A stretch of 64,000 nt of DNA from Acidimicrobiia bacterium (GTDB lineage Bacteria > Actinomycetota > Acidimicrobiia > IMCC26256 > JAENVU01), in assembly GCA_025361725.1 (NCBI GenBank), contig JANYJV010000010.1, positions 1 through 64,000 on the forward strand, written 5' to 3'. The notes beneath the pieces were generated by a model. That model had not been told where the DNA came from. It saw only the letters and a list, made by a program, of their open reading frames with translations, and searched no databases. Of this stretch, positions 49,621 through 59,766 are shown one piece after another; position 1 is the first letter of the stretch, and each line of letters begins with the position of its first letter. Made by a program: the position numbers and the translations under genes.

Positions 49621-51453
49621 TCACGCGGTCACCTCCGGCACCGCTCGGGTTGCTGAATCGTCGGCGCGGTCGACCGCCGATGGCGCTGCCCCGGCGGCGG
49701 CGAGCACCGAGCGGTATTCGTCGCTCGTGGCCAGCAACTCGTCGTGCGTACCCGTGGCGATCACGTGACCATCGCCGATCAGCACGACGCGGTCAGCCAA
49801 CGCGATCGTCGCGGGCCGGTGGGCGATGATCAGCGTGGTCCGGCCGTCCATCACCTCGGCGAGCGCGGCGCGGATCTCGTGTTCCTTGGTGGGATCGACC
49901 GACGACGTTGCGTCGTCGAGGATCAGGATCCGCGGGTCGGCCAACACGGCGCGTGCGATCGCGATGCGCTGGCGCTGGCCGCCGGAGAGTGAGAACCCGT
50001 GCTCACCGATCACGGTGTCGTAGCCGTTCGGCAGCGCGTCGATGAAGTCGGACGCGCCGGCGAGGCGCGCCGCCCGCTCCACCTGTTCGAACGGCGCATC
50101 CGGATCCGCGAACGCGATGTTCTCTCGCACCGTGTCCGAGAAGAGGAACGTCTCCTCGAACACGATGCCCACGGCGCCGCGGAGTTCGTCCACCGCCAAC
50201 TTCCGAACGTCGACTCCGTCGAGGAGGATCTGACCCGCGTCGACGTCGTAGAAGCGCGGCACCAGACGAGCGACGGTGCTCTTTCCCGAACCGGTCGCGC
50301 CGACGATCGCGACCGCCTCGCCGCCTGCGACCTCGAGATCGAGACCGTCGAGCACGGATCGACCCGGGCCGTACCCGAAGCGGACCCCCTCGAAGCGCAA
50401 CGCACCCGCGCCCGCGCCGAGCGGCTGCGCATCGGGCGCGTCGGTGATAGCGGGATCGGTGGCCAGGATCTCGTGCACTCGCCCCGCGCCCGCCGACGCT
50501 CGCGACGCCTGCGCCACGAGCATCCCCATCATGCGCATGGGCCAGATCAGCATCAGGATGTAGAGGTTGAACGCGAGGATGTCGCCCACTTGCAGGTGGC
50601 CGTTCAACACCTGGTGACCGCCGTACCAGAGGATCGCCACCATCGAGACCGTCGGCAGGAAATCGACGAGCGGCATGAAGCCGGCGCGCAGTCGCGCCGC
50701 GGCGAGCGACCGGTCGAGGACCGAGTCGGCCTCCGCCTGTAGCCGGCGAACCTGTTGCTGCTCGGCGCCGAAGCCCTTCACGACTCGGATGCCGGAGAGG
50801 CTCTCCTCGACGACGCCGGACACGTCCGCGAGTTCCTCCTGCAACGCGAGATTGACCGGCGCGATCCGATGCGAGAACCGGGTGGCCGCAACGTTGAGGA
50901 ACGGCAGGGCACCCAGCGCGAGGACGGCGAGCACCACGTCTTTGGTCAGCATGATGACGAGCACACCACTCATCGTGAGCAGACTCGCGATCGTCAACGG
51001 GATGAGGATCACAACGGTCTGCACTTGTTGAATATCGGTGTTGGCGCGCGCCATGAGTTGACCGGTCTGGGCCTCGTCGTGGAACGCGAAGTGCAAGCGC
51101 TGAAGGTGGGCGAACAGCCGGTGTCGAAGATCGGTTTCTGTCCGGAGCGCGATGCGGAACGCCGCGTACCGGCGGAGCCCGGTACAGATGGCCTGCACGA
51201 TGCCGATCGCCATCATCACGATGGTCAGACGGATGACCTTGCCCTGATCTCCGTGACGCATGCCGTCGTCGATAGCGGCGGCCGCCAGCAGAGGGATCGT
51301 GAGCTTGGCCGCGGTCCAGATCACTCCGGCGGCAACACCACCGACCACCCACGATCGCTGCGTGGCGATCGAACGACGCATGAGCCGCCAACCGTCGCGA
51401 CGGCGCGCGTGGTCACGCTCAGCTTGGTCGGCAGTATTGACTCGGGACTCCAC
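49621..51453 (-). CDS. ABC transporter, fused permease/ATP-binding
   Basis: VAIVGATGSGKSTVARLVPRFYD; LSGGQRQRIAIARAVLADPRILILDDATSSVD. Confidence 0.93.
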   Translation of the reverse strand: MESRVNTADQAERDHARRRDGWRLMRRSIATQRSWVVGGVAAGVIWTAAKLTIPLLAAAAIDDGMRHGDQGKVIRLTIVMMAIGIVQAICTGLRRYAAFRIALRTETDLRHRLFAHLQRLHFAFHDEAQTGQLMARANTDIQQVQTVVILIPLTIASLLTMSGVLVIMLTKDVVLAVLALGALPFLNVAATRFSHRIAPVNLALQEELADVSGVVEESLSGIRVVKGFGAEQQQVRRLQAEADSVLDRSLAAARLRAGFMPLVDFLPTVSMVAILWYGGHQVLNGHLQVGDILAFNLYILMLIWPMRMMGMLVAQASRASAGAGRVHEILATDPAITDAPDAQPLGAGAGALRFEGVRFGYGPGRSVLDGLDLEVAGGEAVAIVGATGSGKSTVARLVPRFYDVDAGQILLDGVDVRKLAVDELRGAVGIVFEETFLFSDTVRENIAFADPDAPFEQVERAARLAGASDFIDALPNGYDTVIGEHGFSLSGGQRQRIAIARAVLADPRILILDDATSSVDPTKEHEIRAALAEVMDGRTTLIIAHRPATIALADRVVLIGDGHVIATGTHDELLATSDEYRSVLAAAGAAPSAVDRADDSATRAVPEVTA

Positions 51454-51576
51454 GGAGATTCGAGGGTACCCCCGAAGCTCGCGAAGCCACGATGAGATTG
51501 CTGCGATCGATCACGCCGCGGACTCCGGTCCGCGGCGAGCGACCGCCAGATGCCCCAAGTCTCAGATGCGCTCGTC

Positions 51577-53391
51577 TCAGATGTCGGCGACGGTCTTGGC
51601 GAGCCGAGCTTCTTCGAGCACGCCGGTGATCTCGTCGCCCACCAGTTCGTCGCGGACCAGCAACTCGTCACGCAATGCCTCGACGAGGTGCCGGTTCTCG
51701 TCGAGCAGCTCCCGCACGGCCTCCTTCGACCGATCCAGGATGCGCTCGACCTCCACGCGGGCGCGCTCGTCGCCGAGCACCCGAGTGACCAGTCCGCTGT
51801 CCAGGGGACCTCCGCCCGATGCCTGAAAGCTGACGAGCGAGCCGGCCATGCCGAGCGCTCCCACCATCGTGGCGGCGATAATGGTCGCCTGCATGAGGTC
51901 CGAGCCCGGCCCGGTACCCGACTCGCCGAACCACAGTTCTTCTGCCGCCATGCCGCCGAACGCGATCTGGATCTGCGACAGCAGCTCGGTCCGATTACGC
52001 AGGAAGCGCTCCTCGGTATCGGAGTGTGCCAACAGGCCGAGCGACCCGCGACGGCGGACGATCGAGAGCACTTCGAGCTTGCGTCCGACCCCCACGAGGT
52101 GAGCAACGACTGCGTGACCAGCCTCGTGCGTGGCGATGATGCGTCGCTCCTCATCCGTGTACTCGATGGGATTCGCGAGCCCGACTTCCTCGGTCAGCTT
52201 GGCCTTCTGAATGTCGTCCCATTCCATCGCGCCGCGGCCGGCACGCAGTGACCACACCAGCGCCTCGTCGAAGAGGTGCTCGATCATGACGGGCGAATAG
52301 CCGATCGTGACCGCCGCGAGCTGGTCCCGACGCTCGTCTTTGTCCAACTCCGGAACGTGGGCCTTCTTGTCGAGGTAGTGATCGATGATCTCGCGCCGAC
52401 CGGAGCGGCTCGGAAGATCGAAGTGGATCGAGCGGTCGAACCGGCCGGGACGCAGCAGCGCCGGGTCGAGCGCCGACGCGCGGTTGGTGGCGCCGATGAT
52501 CAAGATGTTCGAGGACACCGGCGGACGCTTCTTGATCTCCCACCGCGCCGGCAGCATCCGGTTGACCTTGCTGATGAACCAACCCTGCAACTTCTCGCCG
52601 CGGGTCGGCTCGTCGAAGGACTGCAGCTGGATGAGCAGCTCGTTGATCACGCCGGCGAAGCCCTCGCCGAGACCGCGGTTGATCGTGCGGACGTCATGGC
52701 GGGCTTCGGGGTCCTTCATGCCGGCCCGGGCCACCGCAATCGCGTCGATCTCCTCGATGAACCCGATGGCACCACCCTCGCGGCGAGCCGCCTTGCGCAG
52801 GTCCTTGAAGAACGTGGCGATCTTGCGGTTCGTCTGGCCGAAGTACGGCGACTGGATCGAGCTCGCAGCGACGAAATGGAACGGCACCCCGGCCTCTCGC
52901 GCCATGGCCTTGGCCATGAACGTCTTGCCGGTACCCGGAGGACCCTCGAACAGGATCGCGCGCCGCGGAGTCCCGCCCATCGTGTCGTGGAAGGTCTTGT
53001 ACGCGAGGAAGAGGTTCAGCGTCTTGATGACCTCGTCCTTGACCATCCCGAGCCCGACGACATCGTCGAGCTTCACGGGGATCTCACTCGGCCGATACAC
53101 GGTGTGAGGTGAGCGACCCATCAGCATCATCGGGACGACCAGGACGCTGCCGAGGATCAGCACGAGGACCAACGACGGCAGCATGCCCTGCCACTCGGGC
53201 GGCAGGTTCAGATTTGGGAGGCCCCACACCACAGGGTGCCCGCCGAGCAGTCGGGCCAACGGGTAATCGAGGAGCAGCGCCAACACGATCGCCATGCGGA
53301 CGAGGCGCCGACGCCGGCCCGCCTCTCGCACCCGGGCAACATCGCCTTGCGCGCCGACAACCTTCTCGCCACCGAGGAGTCCGAGATCCAT
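51577..53391 (-). CDS. FtsH-like AAA+ membrane metalloprotease (divergent)
   Basis: EGPPGTGKTFMAKAMAREAGV; ATNRASALDPALLRPGRFDRSIHFDLP; ATHEAGHAVVAHLVG. Confidence 0.88.
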   Translation of the reverse strand: MDLGLLGGEKVVGAQGDVARVREAGRRRRLVRMAIVLALLLDYPLARLLGGHPVVWGLPNLNLPPEWQGMLPSLVLVLILGSVLVVPMMLMGRSPHTVYRPSEIPVKLDDVVGLGMVKDEVIKTLNLFLAYKTFHDTMGGTPRRAILFEGPPGTGKTFMAKAMAREAGVPFHFVAASSIQSPYFGQTNRKIATFFKDLRKAARREGGAIGFIEEIDAIAVARAGMKDPEARHDVRTINRGLGEGFAGVINELLIQLQSFDEPTRGEKLQGWFISKVNRMLPARWEIKKRPPVSSNILIIGATNRASALDPALLRPGRFDRSIHFDLPSRSGRREIIDHYLDKKAHVPELDKDERRDQLAAVTIGYSPVMIEHLFDEALVWSLRAGRGAMEWDDIQKAKLTEEVGLANPIEYTDEERRIIATHEAGHAVVAHLVGVGRKLEVLSIVRRRGSLGLLAHSDTEERFLRNRTELLSQIQIAFGGMAAEELWFGESGTGPGSDLMQATIIAATMVGALGMAGSLVSFQASGGGPLDSGLVTRVLGDERARVEVERILDRSKEAVRELLDENRHLVEALRDELLVRDELVGDEITGVLEEARLAKTVADI

Positions 53392-53533
53392 AGTTTTCGT
53401 GTCCCAACGCCGAGATCGATCCGTGTGTCAATCACCCTACGTGGCAGAACTTTCGATCGCTATCACCCATAGTGGGGAGATCGCGGCTTCCGCGGCCGCT
53501 GAGCTGGCCTCGATGCGACGGTAGGGTCGAGCG

Positions 53534-53929
53534 ATGCGGCTCGTCGACGTTCGCGCGAGCCGATTCGAGCAGGCGATCGTCGTGGTGATCCTCCTGGCTG
53601 GATTCGTGTTCCGCCAGCCCTGGTGCATCCCGATCGCCGCGGTCGTCGCCGCCTCGGTTTTGGTGCTCGGTGAGCGTTCGCCGGTCGCCCGGTTCTGGCA
53701 TCGGGTCATCGAGCCCCGACGGCCGGCCGCGACCAACTTCGAGCCCCGTCCCACCGCCCAGACCCAGGCGCTGCTCCTGACCGTGGGCTTGGTGCTCGCA
53801 ACAGTGGTGTGGAGTGCTGGATCCGTCGGGCTGGCGTCGATCGTCGCGGCGGTGGCCGCAGTGGTGGCCGCACTCGGCGCCACCGGCGTGGTCAACCTCG
53901 CCGCCGAACTCCGCCGCCGTCGCGGCTGA
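53534..53929 (+). CDS. DUF4395-like small membrane protein
   Basis: RASRFEQAIVVVILLAGFVFRQPWCIPIAAVVAASVL, repeated TM segments. Confidence 0.7.
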   Translation: MRLVDVRASRFEQAIVVVILLAGFVFRQPWCIPIAAVVAASVLVLGERSPVARFWHRVIEPRRPAATNFEPRPTAQTQALLLTVGLVLATVVWSAGSVGLASIVAAVAAVVAALGATGVVNLAAELRRRRG

Positions 53930-53955
53930 GCGCCACCGGGCTCGCCTGCGCCGTG

Positions 53956-54495
53956 CTACTCGGGGACCAGATGCGCCGGAATGTCCGCGACCAGCGGGTT
54001 GGCGCGATCGCGGTCGGAAAGGATCGGGGCGTCGCCGGGCCAGTCCACGCCGAGCGCGGGATCGTCCCACGCGACACCGAGCTCGTCCGCCGGGTTGTAG
54101 TAGTTGTCGACGAGGTAGGTGATGGTGGCGTCGGTGATGGCGTAGAACCCGTGCGCCACACCACGCGGGATGTACAGGCCGCGGTGCACCACCGCGTCGA
54201 GGTCCACGGTGAGCGAAGTCCCGCGCGTCGGCGAGGACACGCGCAAGTCGTGCAGCACCGCGAGGACGCGGCCGAACGGCACGTACCAGTAGTCGGCTTG
54301 GAACCGGTGGTAGTGCAAACCGACAAGCGTGTTCGCCGAGCGGTCGGCACGATTGCCCTGCACCATCGTCGGCGACCCCTCGGGCAGCCACTCCTGGCGA
54401 AAGGTCTCTGCGAAGAAGCCCCGAGGGTCTTTCCAGAGCGTCGGCTCGACGATCACAACGCCGCCGATCACATCGGACGGCATGACATCGGCCAC
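53956..54495 (-). CDS. dTDP-4-dehydrorhamnose 3,5-epimerase-family protein
   Basis: GVVIVEPTLWKDPRGFFAETFRQEW; GLHYHRFQADYWYVPFGRVLAVLHDLR; GVAHGFYAITDATITYLVDNYYNPADE. Confidence 0.9.
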   Translation of the reverse strand: MADVMPSDVIGGVVIVEPTLWKDPRGFFAETFRQEWLPEGSPTMVQGNRADRSANTLVGLHYHRFQADYWYVPFGRVLAVLHDLRVSSPTRGTSLTVDLDAVVHRGLYIPRGVAHGFYAITDATITYLVDNYYNPADELGVAWDDPALGVDWPGDAPILSDRDRANPLVADIPAHLVPE

Positions 54496-54498
54496 GAG

Positions 54499-54996
54499 TT
54501 ACTCGCTTCCAAGGAGTCGGCCGTATCGGCCCTGATAAAAGAGGAGTGGGCCGGCGTCGGCACTGAGACCGAGTTCCTGCACCCGTCCGACGACGATGAG
54601 ATGGTCGCCGGCATCGTGTTCGGCTTCGATGGTGCAGTCGAGGTACGCGTGCACGTCTTCGAGGATCGGGCCCTGGGTGCCGAGCCGCCAACCAATTTGA
54701 CCGAACCGATCCGCGCCCGGCTTCGCGAAGAGTTGACTCACGTGCTCTTGGTGCTCGTCGAGCACGTTGACGGTGAAGTGGCCGGCGCGCTGAATCCGGG
54801 GCCAGGTACTCGACGTCTTGGCCGGGCAGAACAACACGAGCGGCGGATCGAGTGACACAGAGGAGAACGAGTTCGCGGCGAGACCGACGGGCTCGTCGCC
54901 ATCCATCGCGGTGATGACCGTGATGCCGGTGGCGAAATGGCCGAGGACGGCACGAAACGACGCAGAGTCGGGCTTGAGGACGTCGTCATCGGACAT
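54499..54996 (-). CDS. flavin reductase-like domain protein
   Basis: FRAVLGHFATGITVITAMDGDEPVGLAANSFSSVSLDPPLVLFC. Confidence 0.92.
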   Translation of the reverse strand: MSDDDVLKPDSASFRAVLGHFATGITVITAMDGDEPVGLAANSFSSVSLDPPLVLFCPAKTSSTWPRIQRAGHFTVNVLDEHQEHVSQLFAKPGADRFGQIGWRLGTQGPILEDVHAYLDCTIEAEHDAGDHLIVVGRVQELGLSADAGPLLFYQGRYGRLLGSE

Positions 54997-55014
54997 GGGT
55001 GGCTCCGCGATGGA

Positions 55015-55887
55015 TCAGGTGGGCGGGAAGCGCAGGACCATACCCTCAGACGCCGCGATGACATCGGCTCCGTTCAACTGATCCGAAACGTCGCGCGCAT
55101 CTCGCAACATCACGTCGACGTCGTCGTCGCTGTGGCCAGGATCGTGGTGGAAGAGGGCAACGGTTCGAGACCCTGCCTGCTTCGCCACGTGCACCGCGTA
55201 CTCCGCCGTGCAGTGACCCCAATGGCGCTTCTGCTCAAACTCGGCCGGCGTGTGTTGCGCGTCGTGAATCAGCAAATCCACCCCGTCGCACAGCTCAAGG
55301 ACCTCACGGGGTACGTGATCATCGGCGTGCCCGAGCCCACACCCCTGACCGTGATCGGCGAGGTACGCAACCGAGATTCCGTCCCATTCCACGCGATATC
55401 CGAGGGTCGGGCCGACGTGACGGATCCAGCGAGACCGCACCTTGGCCGTACCGACCGCGAAGTCGTCGTCGCCGGCATCCTGGAAATTGACGGTGCCGTT
55501 GAGCTGATCGGGCCGAATCGGAAAGTACGGCGGCCGCATCATTCCGGCGAACACCTCACCGATCGGGCCTTCGTTCTGGCGAGGCCCGTAGATCTCCACG
55601 AACGCATCGGGATGGTGGAGCGGGACGAAGAACGGCAGACCCTGCACGTGATCCCAGTGCAAGTGACTCAACAACACCGATGCCTGAAAGCCATCGGCCC
55701 GGCCCTCGTTGGCAAGAGCCGTTCCGTAGTTCCGCAGACCGGTGCCGAGGTCGAACACGATCGGCGGCTCGCCGGGACGTTCCACGGAGACACACGACGT
55801 ATTCCCGCCGTAGCGCGCGAGATAGTCACCGTCGCAGGGCGTCGAACCGCGCACGCCATGAAAAGTCACTGTGAGGTCCCCCGTCAC
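55015..55887 (-). CDS. MBL-fold hydrolase (cyclic-nucleotide phosphodiesterase-like)
   Basis: VTFHGVRGSTPCDGDYLARYGGNTSCVSV; LSHLHWDHVQGLPFF; start codon uncertain. Confidence 0.85.
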   Translation of the reverse strand: MTGDLTVTFHGVRGSTPCDGDYLARYGGNTSCVSVERPGEPPIVFDLGTGLRNYGTALANEGRADGFQASVLLSHLHWDHVQGLPFFVPLHHPDAFVEIYGPRQNEGPIGEVFAGMMRPPYFPIRPDQLNGTVNFQDAGDDDFAVGTAKVRSRWIRHVGPTLGYRVEWDGISVAYLADHGQGCGLGHADDHVPREVLELCDGVDLLIHDAQHTPAEFEQKRHWGHCTAEYAVHVAKQAGSRTVALFHHDPGHSDDDVDVMLRDARDVSDQLNGADVIAASEGMVLRFPPT

Positions 55888-55899
55888 GGCGGGGGACCT
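55874..55899 (-). promoter_or_regulatory. 10-bp-stem hairpin overlapping the translation start region of the MBL gene
   Basis: AGGTCCCCCG TCACGG CGGGGGACCT. Confidence 0.5.
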
Positions 55900-56143
55900 T
55901 AGCCACTAATTCACTCACCGAACAGACGCCGTTGTCACAAGGTTCAATGTTCCCGCTCATGCGACAGCGTCGCAGGCCGCTCGGGCCCCGGTTCGGGGGC
56001 GCGGACTGCCGGAAGCGCGTGCCGTGCGTCCCTCACCTTCGGTCCAGCTCATGCGACAGCGTCGAAGCGAGCCCACGGCAGATCTGAGCACCGAGATGGC
56101 GAGAGAAGGCGCCGAAGTGACGGTCGCAAGAGCGGGAAACCCG

Positions 56144-57019
56144 TTATGCGAGGACTCGTTTCCGGAAACCGGAGAGGCCGACGGCGAGGAACAACGCTGC
56201 AAAGCCTGCGACCGCGGGATAGATGGCCCAAAGGCTCATGTGCGGGCCTTTGGTCAACGCGGCGCGGAACCCTTCGCACATATACACGAGAGGGTTCACC
56301 AAGACGAGTTTTTGCAACCACGGGACGGCATGGAGCGACTGCCAGGGGTAGTAGATGCATCCCAGCATCGTGAGCGGCAGGACCACGATGCCGAAGAGCG
56401 CCGGCACCGTTCTCGGTTCGAATCGCGTCCCAAAGGCCAGCCCGAGGGAGCCGCACATGAAGCAGGCGAGCGGCGTCAGCGTCAGGAGCACTGGCCAGTC
56501 GATGTTCAGGTGCACGGGAGTGGCCGGCACGATGGTGGCAATCGGGAACACCAGCGCCGCCGAGACCGCGCCGTACAACGCGCCCGCCGTCACTTTCTCG
56601 AGGGCCACCAGCGCCACGGGCATCGGAGCCAGGACCCGATCTTCGATCTCGCGCGTGTACCCGAACTCCTGAACCATCGGCAGCGCCACCGACTGAATCC
56701 CCTGGAAGATGATGGCGAGGCCGACGACGCCGGCGACGAGTGCCGTCGAGAACTCTGCGGCGTGGCCTCCCCCACCGACACCCTGGCCGATCTTGGGGAA
56801 GACGTAGGCAAACACGAACACCAACAGCAACGGTTGGAGCAGCGTGCGCGGGATGAACTCCTTCGCGTTCTTTCGCAACACCACCAGGTCTCGCAACAAC
56901 AGGGCGAGGAACGCGACTCGGGCGGCCGCGCGTGGGGACCGTGTCGGCACGAGGTCGGCGCGGCTCGGCGGCGCTCCGGATGCCGCACCAGTCGGCTCGT
57001 GTAACGCGGTGGCGGTCAT
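56144..57019 (-). CDS. ABC-2-type transporter permease
   Basis: LLRDLVVLRKNAKEFIPRTLLQPLLLVFVFAYVFPKIGQG, six hydrophobic segments. Confidence 0.88.
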   Translation of the reverse strand: MTATALHEPTGAASGAPPSRADLVPTRSPRAAARVAFLALLLRDLVVLRKNAKEFIPRTLLQPLLLVFVFAYVFPKIGQGVGGGGHAAEFSTALVAGVVGLAIIFQGIQSVALPMVQEFGYTREIEDRVLAPMPVALVALEKVTAGALYGAVSAALVFPIATIVPATPVHLNIDWPVLLTLTPLACFMCGSLGLAFGTRFEPRTVPALFGIVVLPLTMLGCIYYPWQSLHAVPWLQKLVLVNPLVYMCEGFRAALTKGPHMSLWAIYPAVAGFAALFLAVGLSGFRKRVLA

Positions 57020-57963
57020 TCGCGCAGGTCCTTTCCGGTGAGCTGAATGAACACGGTCTCGAGCGTCGGTGCGCTGGCCGAGAGATCGGTCACGGTGAAC
57101 CCGGCGGCTTCGGCGACGTCGATGATCCGCGGCAGGATGCCATCGGTGCGCGGCGACCAGAGCCGAACGACACCGTCGGCCACCTCTACCTTGGACGCAT
57201 CCGGGACCCCGCGGCGCAAGACTGCGGCGAGTTGTTCGAGGTCGCCCACCGCCGTGATCGTGACCATCGCCTCCACCCCGACCGACTGCTTCAACGCGCT
57301 CGGCGTGTCGGCCGCGAGGAGCCGTCCGTGGTCGATGATGGCGAGGCGGTTACAAAGTTGGTCGGCCTCTTCCATGTAGTGCGTCGTGAGGAGAATCGTC
57401 TGACCGTCTCGATGCAGCTCACCGAGAATCTCCCAGAGCGCTATCCGACTCTGGGGATCGAGCCCCGCGGTGGGCTCGTCGAGGAAGAGGATGGCGGGCC
57501 GGTGCATGATCGCCCGTGCCACCATCAGCCGCTGCGCCATTCCGCCGCTCAGCGCAAGGACCGGTACGCGGGCGCGATCGGTGAGCCGAAACTGTTCGAG
57601 CAGCCGGTGCGCCTCGGCCTTCGCCGTCTTGGCGGTCATGCCGAAAAAACGTCCGTGGAAGTAGAGATTCTCGTAGACGTCGAGTGAGCGATCCAGTGTG
57701 TTGGTCTGGGGCACCACGCCAATGACTTGCTTGGCCCGCGTCGGGTGCGCCATCACGTCGACGCCGCCGACCATCGCCGTGCCGCTCGTGGGGATCACGC
57801 GAGTCGTGAGCATCCCGGCGGTGGTCGTCTTGCCGGCACCGTTCGGTCCGAGCAGACCGAAGATCTCACCCGAGCGGACTTCGAGGTCCAGATGGTCGAC
57901 GGCGAGGATGTCGCCCGGATACACCTTGGTGAGTTGCTCGGTGCGAATCACCACGTCGTCCAT
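57016..57963 (-). CDS. ABC transporter ATP-binding protein (DrrA-like)
   Basis: GLLGPNGAGKTTTAGMLTTRV; ALSGGMAQRLMVARAIMHRPAILFLDEPTAGLDPQ. Confidence 0.93.
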   Translation of the reverse strand: MDDVVIRTEQLTKVYPGDILAVDHLDLEVRSGEIFGLLGPNGAGKTTTAGMLTTRVIPTSGTAMVGGVDVMAHPTRAKQVIGVVPQTNTLDRSLDVYENLYFHGRFFGMTAKTAKAEAHRLLEQFRLTDRARVPVLALSGGMAQRLMVARAIMHRPAILFLDEPTAGLDPQSRIALWEILGELHRDGQTILLTTHYMEEADQLCNRLAIIDHGRLLAADTPSALKQSVGVEAMVTITAVGDLEQLAAVLRRGVPDASKVEVADGVVRLWSPRTDGILPRIIDVAEAAGFTVTDLSASAPTLETVFIQLTGKDLRE

Positions 57964-58018
57964 CGCGTCGAACCTACTGGCCGATTGCTCGCTCTTTTGC
58001 CTGAGTAGGTTCTCCGGG

Positions 58019-58900
58019 GTGAATCAGCCCCAGCACATCACCGTCAACGACATCGATTTCGCATACCTCGAGGCCGGTCCGGCCGACGGTCCGCTCGCGC
58101 TCTGCATGCACGGCTTCCCGGATCACGCTCCGACGTGGGACTTGCTGATGCCGCGGCTTGCGGACGCGGGGTATCACGTTGTCGCGCCGTGGTTGCGGGG
58201 CTACGCGCCAACGGGCTTGGCTCCCGACGGCAACTACCAAACCGCGTCCGTGGCGCTGGACATCCTCGGACTGGCCGATGCGCTCGCAGGCGACGGAGAT
58301 GCCGTCCTCATCGGTCACGACTGGGGTGCGATTTCTTCGTACGCGGCCGTCGGGCACCGGCCGGACCGTTTCGCGAAGTTCGTTGCGCTTGCGGTGCCAC
58401 ATACGAGCGGTCTGATGTCGACGTTCTTCTCGCCGCAGCAGCTGCAGCGGTCCTTCTACATGTTCCTCTTCCAGACGCCACTCGCAGAGATCGCCGTGCC
58501 GATGGACGACTTCGCCTTCATCGACTACCTGTGGAGCTACTGGTCACCGAACCATCCGCCGAGTGCCGAGTACATGCGCGCGCTGAAGGACACCCTCGGC
58601 TCACCCGGCAGCCTCGACGCCGCGATCGCGTACTACCGCTTCATGCTCGGAACCCTGCCGGGAGACCCCGCCCTGACGGACATCGGCGCGGCCGGCTCGG
58701 GACCGATCAACGTGCCGACCCTCTATCTTCACGGCATCGATTGCGGCTGCATGGGCGTCGAGTCCGCCAACGAGGAACTGCTGCGTCCGAACTTCCCGGC
58801 TGGTCTGGACATGCACCTGATACCGGACGCCGGCCACTTCCTGCACCGAGATCAGCCCGAGGTCGTCAACGATCTCATCGTGAACTTTCTCGCCCGCTGA
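58019..58900 (+). CDS. alpha/beta hydrolase (epoxide-hydrolase-like)
   Basis: LCMHGFPDHAPTWDLLMPRLADAGYHVVAPWLRGY; VLIGHDWGAIS. Confidence 0.9.
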   Translation: MNQPQHITVNDIDFAYLEAGPADGPLALCMHGFPDHAPTWDLLMPRLADAGYHVVAPWLRGYAPTGLAPDGNYQTASVALDILGLADALAGDGDAVLIGHDWGAISSYAAVGHRPDRFAKFVALAVPHTSGLMSTFFSPQQLQRSFYMFLFQTPLAEIAVPMDDFAFIDYLWSYWSPNHPPSAEYMRALKDTLGSPGSLDAAIAYYRFMLGTLPGDPALTDIGAAGSGPINVPTLYLHGIDCGCMGVESANEELLRPNFPAGLDMHLIPDAGHFLHRDQPEVVNDLIVNFLAR

Positions 58901-58904
58901 CGCG

Positions 58905-59684
58905 TCAGGGGGCGGCGACCTTGTGGAGTTCGGGGTAGGCCTTGTTCATGCTGGCGCCGTCGACGAAGAGCGTGTCGCCGCTGACCCAACGGCCGTCGTC
59001 GCTCACGAGGAACAGCACAGCATCCGCAACATCATCGGGTTGACCGGCGCGTCCGAGCGGCGTGGATGCAACGTACGCATCGCGGATCGCAGGAACCACT
59101 TGGGTGAAGGCCGTGAGCGGCGTGTCGATAAACCCGGGCCCGATGCCGGCTACACGGACTCCAAACGGCCCGAGTTCCATCGCTGCGCACCGAGTGAGCA
59201 TCTCGACACCGGCCTTGGCGCAGCAGTACGCGCTCATTCCCTCGGCCGGTACTCGCGCGTTGATGGACGCGATGTTCACGATCGCACCGCGTCCCGCTTC
59301 ACGCATCACTCGCGCCTCGTGCTTCACCGACAGCATCACGCCCACCAGATCGGTCTCGATCACCGCACGCCATTCGTCGACGGGATGGTCGGCGATCATG
59401 CCGAAGCCGCCGAACCCGGCCGCGTTGACCGCGGTGTCGAGGGTGCCGAACTCGCTGACTGCGCGCGCCACCATCCGTTCGACGTCCGCCTCTGAGGTCA
59501 CGTCGATCACTTCCGTCACCACTGCGTTGCCCAGTTCGGTCTGCGCCGCGATCAGCATCTCGGGATTGCGATCGGCGAGGACTGCTCGCGCGCCCTCGGC
59601 CACGAACCGGCGCGCGCATTCGAGCCCGATCCCCGATGCGCCCCCGGTGATCACTGCGACGCGACCTTCGAGTCGTCCAGACAT
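58905..59684 (-). CDS. SDR-family oxidoreductase
   Basis: VAVITGGASGIGLECARRFVAEGA; MSAYCCAKAGVEML. Confidence 0.92.
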   Translation of the reverse strand: MSGRLEGRVAVITGGASGIGLECARRFVAEGARAVLADRNPEMLIAAQTELGNAVVTEVIDVTSEADVERMVARAVSEFGTLDTAVNAAGFGGFGMIADHPVDEWRAVIETDLVGVMLSVKHEARVMREAGRGAIVNIASINARVPAEGMSAYCCAKAGVEMLTRCAAMELGPFGVRVAGIGPGFIDTPLTAFTQVVPAIRDAYVASTPLGRAGQPDDVADAVLFLVSDDGRWVSGDTLFVDGASMNKAYPELHKVAAP

Positions 59685-59766
59685 GGAGTGCTCTCCTTAT
59701 TTGCTCTTGACCTGCAAACCGCGGCGGAGCGTATCGGCACCCTGCGATACCCGGTACCGTGACCTT

